Part shown: piece by piece, positions 10,990-21,333 of the stretch | How the letters are laid out: each line of letters opens with the position of its first letter | Numbering within the stretch: the first letter of the stretch is position 1 | Source: Adiantum capillus-veneris | Taxonomy: Eukaryota; Streptophyta; Polypodiopsida; Polypodiales; Pteridaceae | Reading direction: 5' to 3' | Length of the DNA stretch: 62,000 nucleotides | Assembly (NCBI GenBank): GCA_014529385.2 | Contig: CM043958.1 | Location: 139,006,398-139,068,397 of the forward strand | Program-made: the position numbers and the translations under genes | The notes under the pieces: generated by a model | The model's input: only the letters and a program-made list of their open reading frames with translations | The model's database searches: none | What the model was told of the DNA's origin: nothing

Positions 10990-12113
10990 TAGAATGAATG
11001 ATGAGTCCTTTTACTTTTCTCTGAAGAGAGGGGATGAGAGAGAGAGGTCGAGGTGTGCAGAGGGAGAAAAAGAGATAAGAGGAGAATGACACCCAATGGG
11101 GTCCCAACCAACCCTCTCAAGGGCCCCCCATACCATTGCCGATGTGGTATTTGCTTTTGATGGCGTAAATGGAATGTACACATATACAATACCTCAAGTG
11201 CATACTCTACTGACTCAAATGGTGGATGTCGCCGCCGTACCTCTTCAAATGGAGCACCTATGGGGCTGATTTAATGCACCTTTGGATCCATCTCGATGTG
11301 GGATTGCGGATGGCCACCAAGCGCTCCCGATGTGAGAGGAATGATGGGCTGAAAACTAGCTGGCAAAACACAGATTTGACACGCAAAATGCAGCAGATCT
11401 ATCGCGTAAAGCAGGGCAGAAAACGCATCTGATGATGAAGCAACTGATGGGCAGCAATGGGAGCGCTCGATGCGACCAGGGAATGGCCGGGGTGCCGATA
11501 ACTCGAGGCTGTAGTGGAAAGGTCGAGTCGGCAAATTCGTGGCGTCTTCCACGAGATGGGCTGACAACAGAAAACACTGGGTTGATCTGTTGCAATTTGC
11601 ACCAGCTGGGCCGATCTAGCGTTTTTGCTTCAAAACTCCTAGGGCTGAATGCTGGTGCAGAGCGCTGGCTGATCTGATGCACAAACGCTAGGGCTGATCT
11701 GCTAAAGCCGAGCGCTAGCAACAGATGATCCAATCACTAGGCTCCCCTGCTCCCCTTATAGGTGAGAATTGGGCTTAAGAACTTCTGAAGGCTTAGGTAG
11801 GGCAAAATTGGAACACAAAGTTAAAAAATAAATCATAAAAATGATTTATTAATAAACTTCACTTCTGCTAAGTTTTTGAGTGAAAATTGATCCCCACTCC
11901 CACCATGGAATCCGATTGACACGGGGAATGGCTCATTGGATTCCTCTAACCTAAAACTACATGCATGTCATGCCAGATGCCCACTGTAGTGTAACAACGC
12001 CTATCAAAACGCATGTACAAACCATTTATGCAAGAGGGTTCCAAAGCTAGAAAATTGGCTCTAGAAGTCATGAAGCATGTCCATGTGGCACGTAGAGCCA
12101 TGTGCACGTGACA
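10990..12113 (-). repeat. Element C: LTR of the element A/B family, minus strand (solo or fragment)
   Basis: Read on the minus strand it starts TGTCACGTGC at 12113, like LTR B. It carries the same AGATCAGCCCTAGCGTTT-type motifs (11590-11720), a G/C-rich block matching GGGACCCCAT (about 11090-11130) and a CT-rich tract (11030-11090). No gag or polypurine tract adjoins it, so it may be a solo LTR. The left boundary is uncertain by about 100 bases because the typical ACATTACA terminus is not evident. Confidence 0.6.
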
Positions 12114-12269
12114 AGCAAAAGGCAAATGACATTCAGTACGGAAAATTGAAAGAAGTTACCACAATGAAATCCCTCTTGAAAGCTCCCACAAAGTGCCCTA
12201 GGGCTCCAAGGTTTCTTCAGCCTTCTGCTCTAGCACCATGAAGGAGATGCAAGAGGAGCAAATAGCTGT

Positions 12270-12748
12270 GGGGGAAACATAAGAGAGGAGAGAGCGAGAG
12301 AAAAACTATGAGTAGCATAAGCACAACCATCTAGAAGAACAACACTGACATACAAGGAGAGAGAGCGAGAGAAAAACTATGAGTAGCCTAAGCACAACCA
12401 TCTAGAACCCAAAGAACAACACTGACCCTCATCATGCTCTACTCTTTAGAAGGCAGCACAATCCACATTTCTAAGCTAAAAGGGTACCGTCTACATCCAG
12501 CTTCCATGATGAAAGGAAGCATCTACATCTTGACCTGACACTTGATTGAAGCCCATCAATCCAGTCACACCCCAAAGCTGAGCTTTCTAATCTGCTTATC
12601 CTGTTCCTGGGCTCCCCTAGCCTACATTGGAAGGAAGCATCTACATCTTGACCGGACACTTGATTGAAGCCCATCAATCCAGTCACACCCCAAAGCTGAG
12701 CTTTCCAATCTGCTTATCCTGTTCCTGGGCTCCCCTAGCCTACATTGG
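12270..12748. repeat. Two short tandem duplications
   Basis: A segment of about 70 bp with AACTATGAGTAGC and GCACAACCATCTAGAA occurs twice between about 12281 and 12425. Immediately beyond, a 118-bp unit is tandemly duplicated with only two or three differences (12513-12630 and 12631-12748). Both lie downstream of the last recognisable E1 exon. Confidence 0.85.
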
Positions 12749-13376
12749 ACTAGGATTTAAGTGCGCAAATGCGGTAAAACACTGCAAGGCTAAAACCGGA
12801 AGACAAGCCAAACCATAGACAAGAACTGCAGGCAAGGTACTCCATAACAACTACAGCTCCAAAAACATAAGCCAGAAATACACGATCTTGTTTTCCAGAT
12901 GTGAGTGAACAGATAAACAACAAATTCATATAAATCCATAATGTGGCATCATCCATACACAAAAATCTTACAGGAAGCTCAGACGACAGATTTTTCTTGA
13001 GCAATTGTACATTGAAGGCCAACACGTTGCAAGAGGGTATTTCGATTACAATAGCCCTGGCATTTAAGACCCTTCAGAACTTAACCCCCCAAGACCTTGT
13101 ACTTCCGGAAGTATGAGGTAGTATAATAATCAGGGCAATAAAACTTGGTTTAAAGAAAGTGTACAATGAGGCACCCAATATGTACTTCAGCATGTATGGT
13201 TAAAAAATTAGTACAAAAATGCCTTCAAAAGGCACATTTACCAGACAACAGTAAATTGATTGATCAAACAAATAGAAAGAACAACGCAAACCAAAAACTC
13301 ACAAGCCAGAGCCAGTGAAGCCATCTAACATTCAGCCACTGATCCCCAACACCTACTATCAACGAATGGACCATAC

Positions 13377-15151
13377 CTCTAGGGAACCAAGCTTATGTTG
13401 AAACTCCTTGCCAAATAAAGATATCTGTCTATCATAGCGAGACTGCAATGGATTCTTCTCAATCCCACTTTGAGGTTCTGGTGGCAAACAGTCAACTGCA
13501 TCGAGATAAATCCACTGATGTAAAGGCATGAACACCTTCCCTAAGACCTGCCGCATATTTTGCAATGAATGAGATCAAAAGCCTAAACCTGACCCTGATT
13601 TTCAAGCTTTAACAAACTCATAATTTCTTAGCTAGCCTTATGTAAAGATTGAAGGTACATCCACTGCCCCCAGTGCACAAATGCTTGAAGTAAGCAATAA
13701 AAACTCGCTCATATGCATTTTGGAAAGGCCTGACCCTATCCAGCATGAGCCACACACAAGAAAAAGGAATGAGGTCTAACGGCAGTGCATTTGAAAATGG
13801 TTAAACAATGGACCTTGATAACTTCTTGTGCAGCAAAACCACCAGTTATTGCAACCAAAGGGCAGAGCTCAACGTCTAATGTTTGAACTAAAATCCTCAG
13901 GAGCTGCTCATCAAATGAACCAAACTTATTGACTCTGCTTTCATCTGCCAAGATAGAAACCTGTTCAATACTGCCGCCACTAACACCCAAAGCTTGATTT
14001 AAGTTCTGTGATGCTCCCCCTTTAATGGCAGGATCGATTTCTAGAGTAGACAACTTTTCACCTTGTTGAGGACATACCACCACATCACTGCCACAACCTT
14101 TGCTCTTCAAAAAGCCGGAACACTGCCAGATATCTTTGCCTCGTGCCACAATCTTCTCAATGTCGGCCTCTACAAGCCAGTGCCCACTAAAGTCCAAGCC
14201 ATCTCTCTTACTCAGCCTCACATACTCATCAATGGCCTGCAAGGCTACATGGAAATGAGGCTGCTTGGAGAGCTCTGGATTATCCATTGCCGAAAAAGTG
14301 GGATGGGGCAATGATGATTCCAAAGGAGCAAAATGGATCCTTTTAGAAGGTAAAACCTTTTCTACATGCCCCCCCGAAAGATAACGACCAAATGCACAAG
14401 TATCAAGAGGTATGCTAAATGTATGTGTGCCAGTAATAGTTACTTTGTAGCTCCCACCTTGGTTCAATTCTTCCATGCCCTTAATTCCACTAAATGTAAC
14501 TTCGTCTCCATCATCCAGGCCAAGCCTTTGTTCTTCAACAATAGTCACAGTAGCAGGGTTATCCTGTGTTATATTTGCTACTAAAAGCAAAGACGACTGC
14601 TCCTTGGGCTCGTCTTTGAAGACATATGTGTCTCCAAGATCAGCGAAAACAAAAGAAAAAACCCCATGAGTTTGGGAGGCAATGAAGGGAATGTTCACTT
14701 TACGGCAGAGCCAACTTAACCGAATGAGGTCCGGCAGTGTCCCAGAAGTGGCAGCAACGATATTGTAATCTGACAAAGATGCTTCAATGGAAGGTTCAGT
14801 GATAACATCCACATCTGCAGAGGGATTGAGCTCTCGAAGACTATTAGCTACAGACACAGCTCGGTTGCGACCCACATCAGACTCATGCAAACAAAAATTG
14901 CAGCCTAGGTCTGCCATACACACAACCTCTTCATCTACAAGCCCTATGCCTGCAATTCCACTAAGCAAGAGATTCTTTGCAATCTCTGCCCCTAGGCCTT
15001 TGCAGCCCACAATAAGGGCGCGGCTTTGTCTAAGGGAGTGGACCGCATCATAGCCGAGTGCAAAAATGAGTCGTGAATACTGGAGCTCATCCATCGGTGT
15101 GCTTGCAGCAACTTGAAGTCCACTGTCTCGATCCAACTCCATGGTCACCAT
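13377..15151 (-). CDS. Ubiquitin-activating enzyme E1, N-terminal half (two exons)
   Basis: E1 adenylates ubiquitin with ATP and passes it to E2 enzymes. Exon 1 (15151-13814, 446 codons) starts at ATG 15151, with a second ATG in good context (ACCATGG) at 15142. It contains the inactive adenylation domain (YSRLIFALGYDA near residue 25; GCKGLGAEIAKN at 49-60), the first catalytic cysteine half-domain (about 180-260; DDGDEVTFSGIKGMEELN) and the following four-helix region (about 265-345). It ends GGFAAQEVIK. A 266-bp phase-0 intron (13813-13548, GT...AG) leads to exon 2 (13547-13377, 57 codons), with QWIYLDAVDCLP and SRYDRQISLFG, then a GTATGG donor. Together these give 503 residues against about 1,050 for the family. 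The active adenylation domain, catalytic cysteine and ubiquitin-fold domain are not found in the remaining 13.3 kb. UBA1-type is most likely; some residues recall UBA6. Confidence 0.85.
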
Positions 15152-16954
15152 CGTAGCAATCTTCCTGCATAACCTCTTTTTCCACACAATCGGTAGCAGA
15201 CAAATGAAGAAAATTTACTCGTCCTTTGCAGCAGATGAAGGTTGAGTGAAGAGCCTACTTCGTCTTCTGACGTGCAGTCGCGCCTGTGTGAGTGAGACAG
15301 TGTGTGAGAGAGAGAGGACGAAGGGGAAGAGACGGCGGCAAGTCCAGCTTTGGCGGTGAAAGTGTGCTCTTCGCGTTCCGGCAAAGGCGAAGTGTAGGTG
15401 TGTCTGTACGAGAGAGAGCGAGAGACGTGTGTGAGACTTGAATGGTCACATAACACTCGAGTTCACACGCTCATGTAAATTTGACAAAAAATTCCACAAT
15501 TAAAGGTACCCTCCACACGTAAGGGGGGTAACAAGCGGTCTCCCAAGTTAGTTTAACAATTAAGGGGTTAACAACAAGAGAAGATGATGAAACACCTTGC
15601 AAACCTTCACACAACAAAAGGAATGACTTAATAGAAACTCAAAGGAGTTCGGTTTTTTTTTTCTGGTCGAAGCGAGGGAGGGGAGGAGTTGTGTCTCACA
15701 ATTGCTAACCCAAGCATGTTCTTAGCCCACAATGTTCTACCTACTTTGATTTTCTACCCCTTTTTTAATAAAACCACAAGGTTGCATTACATACAGCTGC
15801 ACAAATCACCAGTCAAAATGTAGTTGAAATGTCTCATTGATGTATGTTCCAACCAAGGTGTTATCAATGTACAAGCGGCCCAAATTGTTGTCATACAATG
15901 TGGGAGCAAAAGTGAATATAAACATCGACACACTTTGCTTTAGTAAAACCTTTTGCAACAAAGTTTGTTATATGTGTGATCAATGTTATGACTCTACTTA
16001 TGTTTCAGCCTATACATCAACTTTGTACAAATGACCTTTTTACCAAGAGGCAAATCACATAAAGCAAGTGCAATTCTTTTAATTTTTTTCATACTCGAGT
16101 CACAAAAATCGAATGCTCAACCAACCTAGCATGACCCGGGTCATGGTTCGAATGCGGATCGACATTGTCTCGGGTTTTTCAGGCATCCATCTCCTCACAG
16201 GTTTTTGCATACATACAAGACATCCAGGTTTCTTACAGGTTGCAGTGTTTTGCATCAGCATAGATTTCACTGGGAGTACTTGATGTGCATATGCATTATT
16301 TTGGCACTTTTGATAGTGCTTGAGCTCTTTTGAGAGCGTTTTACTCCCCGCAGGGATTTGTTTACTACTTGCACATTTTGTTTGGCGCATGTTTGAACGC
16401 TTAAACTGCACCTTGCAGTATTGTTAACAGTGGATGTACATTGAGTTGTGGAAACTGCCATATGTACCTTTTGTGGAGCTGATCTAACTTGTTTCTGGCA
16501 GTCCCAATCATTTTTGAGACTCGGTTCGGAGGCCCTTTCTAAGACTGGGCTGGTTTCTTGTCTGCATAACCTTTTGTGAGGGTCGATAGCGTGACATTTT
16601 CTTGAGCTGCGGGATTCTCGAATGTTGAGATCCTTTCGGTGATACAAGTTGCTAGAGTACCCCTTTTTCATGGCCTCGCCATAGGACATGTGTATAGAGA
16701 GGGCTAGGTGCATTTGACGCCGTGTTGGCAGTATTGGGTCAGCTTTTGACTTTTTATGCACAGTTAGGGGTTGATGCGCCTGTCTTATGCTCTGAGAGCA
16801 TTACTTTTGATGCGTTACTGATCTCTGGTGACATTTTTGGATTGAGATTCTGTCAGTTTTTTGGGGGAAACTCTGGTAAATTTTTCCCAGAATTACCAGT
16901 GTTTATTTCCATATTATCTTTCGCTTACAGCCATATCATCTAGCGCGGTGAAAA
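15152..16954. other. E1 5' flank and unassigned sequence
   Basis: On the minus strand 15152-15460 is probably the E1 leader, rich in short CT/GA runs. I see no clear TATA box. From 15480 to about 16950 there is no recognisable gene; a minus-strand open frame of up to 164 codons at 16267-16761 has no family resemblance. The part nearest 16950 may be degenerate leader of the following copia element. Confidence 0.4.
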
Positions 16955-18810
16955 GGATATTTACAATATCCGAAAATTTGATGGGATGAATTTTGCTATC
17001 TGAAAGAGCAGATTCAAGATGTTCTCATACAAAAAGGCCAGTTGGATCCTATCATGGAGTGCCTAGAGCGCGAGTATACAGATGTTGAGTGGGAAAGACT
17101 TGATGCTAAGGCCAAATCTACCCTCCGTTTGTATTTGGCCGAATCTGTGTACTTTACTATAGTTGGAGAAAGGACTGCTAGAGATGTATGGGATAAGTTG
17201 TGTTCCACTTATGAGAACAAAAACGCCACTAAGAAGGTTTTCTTGATGAAGAAGCTGTTTGACCTTCGTATGAAGGAAGAGGGCACTATTTCTACTCACA
17301 TTAATGAGTTCAATATCATTTTCACTCAGTTGACCACTCAGGGTTTGGTCTTTGATGAGGAAATCAAATGTATCTTCTTGCTATGCAGTTTACCCTCGTC
17401 TTGGGATACGTTCTGTATTGCGATTAGCAACTCAGCACCTGGTACTAGCCTTGTGTACAATGATGTCCTTGGGAGTCTGTTTACCAAGGAGATTCGCAAG
17501 AAATCTCTTGAAGGCAAGAAGGATGCTGATGTGTATGTTGCTAGTGATAGACAGAGGGCTCACACTCAAAGTCGTGCCAAAAGTAAGGAACGTGGGGGCT
17601 CACACAGTAAGTCGCGGGGTTCTATGCGTAATGTCGAGTGCTATCATTGCCATAAAAAGCGCATGTGAAGAAGGATTGCAAGAAATGGCAGCAAAGCAAG
17701 AAGGATAAATAATCTGGTGACACTTCTAAGTCTGATGATTGAAACAAGGGCAAAGCAAAGTTAGAGGAGATCAATGTGCTAGAGTCTTCAAATGCTCCTA
17801 TTGTAGAGACTCTTCCAGCAGTTGTTATGCCACTTACATTTGACGTATTGGTCTTCACAAAGATCTACCTATCGAGGCTCCTGTTACAGAAGATGCGCAG
17901 TATGCACAGAATTGGATAGTAGATTCTGGTGCGAGTTTCCATGTGACACCACATAGAGAGTGGTTCTGTGCTTATTCTCACTCTTGTGGCAAAGTGAGAC
18001 TTGGTGATGCTTATGAACTAGACATTAAGGGTGTCAGAAACATCAAATTGCATCTAAGGAATGGCACGCACTTTACTTTATGTAATGTCAGACATGTGTC
18101 CAAGTTGACTAAAAACTTGTTTTCTGTTGGTCAGCTTGATGATTTGGGCTACAACACCACATTTGGCAATGGTTCGTGGATAGTACGCAAAGGTGATCTT
18201 GTTGTACTCAGAGGTCAGAAGCATGGTACCTTGTATTCCATGCATGTGTCAGATGTTGTTCATGATTACATATCTATAGCCGAGCTGCCGTTTACTGAGT
18301 TGTGGCATTGCCGGCTAGGTCATATTAGCCAAAAAGGAATGAGAACTCTGACTCGTTTTGGGTACTTACCTGTCTTGTCTTATGTTGACTTTCATGTTTG
18401 TGAACATTGTATCTATGGCAAACAGACTAGGTCCGTCCACTTACCATTGGGTCAAAAGCGAGTTGAACCTCTAGATTTAGTACATAGTGATGTTTGTGGT
18501 CTTATGTTAACCAAATCTCTAGGGGGGGGGCAGCTATTTTGTGACATTCATAGATGACTCTACTCGAAAGGTGTGGACATATCCTTTGAAACACAAGGAT
18601 CAAGTTCTTCCCGTGTTCCATAAATTTTTGGCACTCATTGAGAATTAGTCTGACAAGAAACTCAAGAGGTTGCAGACTGACAACGGTGGAGAGTATGCCT
18701 CCAAGGAGTTTGACAATTTATGTGCTAAAAGGGGGATTAAAAGGCAATTTACTGCACCATACACACCAGCTAAAAATGGAGTTGCTGAGCGCACAAATCA
18801 TACAATTCAA
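16955..18810 (+). pseudogene. Copia-1 gag-protease-integrase (broken Ty1/copia polyprotein)
   Basis: The gag (about 16960-17660) is of the plant copia UBN2 type: residues such as VWDKLCSTYENKN and LLCSLPSSWDTF are characteristic. A zinc knuckle CYHCHKK-HVKKDC is broken by a one-base frameshift near 17655. The protease motif WIVDSGASFHVTP lies at about 17915-17955. The GAG-pre-integrase domain (LWHCRLGHIS, CEHCIYGK) is at 18300-18420. The integrase core follows, with HSDVCG, TDNGGEY and GVAERTN. A G-run frameshift at about 18523 and a stop near 18648 break it. The order protease-integrase is diagnostic of copia. At 18810 the integrase joins LTR-type sequence directly, so reverse transcriptase and RNase H are deleted. 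Confidence 0.85.
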
Positions 18811-18816
18811 CATTGG

Positions 18817-19046
18817 CCTTCAAGTGGGAGTTTGTTGGGATTCAGGCCAACTGGTCGGACATCCCACTTACTACTAACCCATCTACTAACTTAACTATAT
18901 ACATACACTTATTCTTTAATACAAAGAGAATAAGGAGCTGCAGCAAGATAACGTTGTTGTGCGCTCCACCCAACAACATGTCTCTCTCTCTCTCTCTCTT
19001 TGCTCTCACACTTGCACTCGCACACACTTACCACGGCACCTTCACT
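18817..19046 (+). repeat. Copia-1 polypurine region and LTR fragment
   Basis: TTCAAGTGGGAG followed by TGTTGGGATTC is the classic plant copia polypurine tract and LTR start. The same arrangement recurs at 34456-34480. The fragment contains a (TC)n run (18979-19000) and runs directly into a second copia gag at 19047, so the LTR is probably truncated. Confidence 0.65.
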
Positions 19047-20415
19047 TGTTAGGCTCTTTACCTTTGTCATGGGATACTTTCAACATTTCCATTAGTAATT
19101 ATGTGCCTGGTAGTGCACTTGTCTTCGATGATGTTACTAGTGTCTTGGTTATAGAAGAGATCATGGGTCAGTCTCTTGAAACTACTAGGCATGGTGATGC
19201 ATATATGGCAAGCGAAAGTGGTAATGGAAATAACCAGAGGCAAAGAGGTCGTAGTCACAATCAAGGTCGCTCACAAGATAGGAATGGTCATAGCAAGAGT
19301 CGTGGACGTGACATGCGTAATGTAGAGTGTTATCACTACCACGAGAAAGGCCATTTGAAGAAAGACTAAGGCAGTTGTTGCAGAGACAAAAGAGTAAATC
19401 CGTTGTCGTCAGTTTTGCACCTCCAAGGAGCAGTGTGAAGATAGAGGAGCTAAATGTTTTTGAGTCTCCACATGTGGATGTTGTTCCTAACGTGCAACAA
19501 CTATCAGATGTTTTAGTCTACACTTTTGACTTGAATCCAAAGGCACTGTTAGCTCTTGATGAGTGCTATGTGATGAATTGGATCATTGACTTAGGTGCTA
19601 GCTTTCATGTGACTCCTCACAAGGAGTGGTTCTCCACTTACGTTGTTACACATGGTTCTGTTAAGTTGGGTAACTCTTATCAGCTTCACATTTGTGGCAT
19701 TGGAGATGTGAAGTTATGCATGTGAAATGGTATTGAGTTTATGCTAAAAGGTGTACGACATGTGTCAAAGCTCACTCAAAGCTTGGTGGCAGTGAGACAG
19801 TTGGATGATCTTGGATACACCACATTCTGTGGCAATGGTTCCTGGATGATTACAAAGGGGAACTTGGTCATGCTTAAAGACCAAACGTCAGGCTCATTGT
19901 ATTCATTGTTTATCTTTTGTGAAAGAGCGTTCCATTTATGTAGCAGAGCTTCTATAGAGTTATGGCATAGCCGGCTTGGTCATATGAGTTAGAAAGAAAT
20001 GAAGCACCTTTAACATTTTAGTTATATCCCTGTGTTAAATTGTTCTAATTTTACCTTATGTGAGAATTGCATCTCCAAGAAACATACTAGGCTAAACTCA
20101 ATGCCATTAGACATAAAATTAGGAAGTCCTCTAGACTTAGTTCATAGTGATCTATGCGGGCCAGTGCCTCATAAGCCTCTAGGGGGGGCATTATAATTCC
20201 TTACTTTCATAGATGACTCTACTTGTAAGGTGTGGATCTACCGCTTCAAGACAAAATACGAAGTCTTAAGTCTTCCAGAAGTCCCTAACAATGGTTGAGA
20301 ACCAGTCAAGAAGCTAAAAGCCTTCCGTATTGACAACATAGGTGAGTATGTATTCTCTAAGTTCAAGGACTTTTGTAGCAAGAGGGGCATTAGGAGATAG
20401 TTTACCATGCCTTAC
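19047..20415 (+). pseudogene. Copia-2, 5' part: gag to integrase (broken)
   Basis: The segment begins inside gag (GSLPLSWDTFNISISN), continues to a degenerate zinc knuckle (CYHYHEKGHLKKD, where the second Cys is Tyr) and to a protease with DLGA in place of DSGA (about 19585-19600). A pre-integrase domain (LWHSRLGHMS) and the integrase start (HSDLCG; RIDNIGEY) follow. Several stops interrupt the frame. It breaks off in the integrase at FTMPY, exactly where the G1 LTR begins (20416). Gag N-terminus and 5' LTR are missing. Confidence 0.8.
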
Positions 20416-20885
20416 TGGAATTGGAGCTGATCTCTTGAGACAGCTAATTCCAGTGTTGAAAGATTTTAGCTACTAGTGTGGGAAGATTTCAGACAGCAGA
20501 CTGGACAGGAATCAGAGACTAGACTGAAATGTGGATACTGAAATAAGAATCAGACTTATGTACTGGAAATAAGGTTTAGATTCAGAAGATTGAATGAGAA
20601 GTAAGTATAACTGAAATATATGCCATGATTGGGATTACAGATCAAGATTACAGCGAATATGATTACAGAGAGAAAGTACAGCCGACAATACTGCCAATGA
20701 TGTTCAAGTACAATTATAGCCAAAGCGCTAACTCAAGTGATAACAGTTGCCAACCCGATAACAATGTAATGGGCCCTATTTATACACTTCGGGTTTACTG
20801 TAGTAATTACTCTAATAATTACTAAGTAATTCGCTGCCCATCTTCTAAGAGACGTTCCCACATAGTGACTATCCAGCCGTCTACA
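20416..20885 (-). repeat. 3' LTR of G1 (470 bp)
   Basis: It is a near copy of 31102-31582, with scattered substitutions and a short deletion relative to that copy. The minus strand reads TATAAATAG near 20784-20776, a plausible TATA box. Confidence 0.88.
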
Positions 20886-20899
20886 TCCTTCCCTTATTT
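20886..20899 (-). other. Polypurine tract of G1
   Basis: On the minus strand AAATAAGGGAAGGA immediately precedes the 3' LTR start TGTAGACGG. This fixes the element's orientation. Confidence 0.75.
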
Positions 20900-21333
20900 C
20901 TTGAATTTTGGCAAGATTCCAAAATTTCTAAAAAATTCCCCTGTCTAAATCTGATGTGAGACTGAAAAATCCATCGTCTGGTTCTGATGTTGGGATGCCA
21001 GCTTGACCACTGAGAGAATGGCCATTCAAAGATTACAAGTAGGAGTTCAAGAAGGACCAGGGATTGCGAGAGGCATCTGAAAAGGCCAGGGTGGAGCTCT
21101 CACCAAGCCAAGGTAGAGCTGTCATCTCTCCATGCCTGCTGAAAAGAAAAGTCGCCCCCACTGAATTCTGAGATGAAACTACCCAGTATCCTTCCATTGG
21201 ACCGTCTTCCTTTTGCCTTTACTCTTTGACCGAGACGGTGCCTGAGAAGTCCCGGCACCAGCATTCTCCTTCTAAATCAGTCGGTACATGGCCTCCTGCT
21301 CAAGCTGATTCCGCCGATCAGTGGTTATCTCTA

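Noticed and set aside
13377-15151. SUMO- or NEDD8-activating enzyme small subunit
   Set aside because: The presence of the first catalytic cysteine half-domain insert and of the linker to a second adenylation domain (QWIYLDAV...SRYDRQI) fits single-chain ubiquitin E1, not the small subunits.
16267-16761. Minus-strand open frame of 164 codons
   Set aside because: No recognisable domain, unusual composition and no homologous copy in the window; probably chance.
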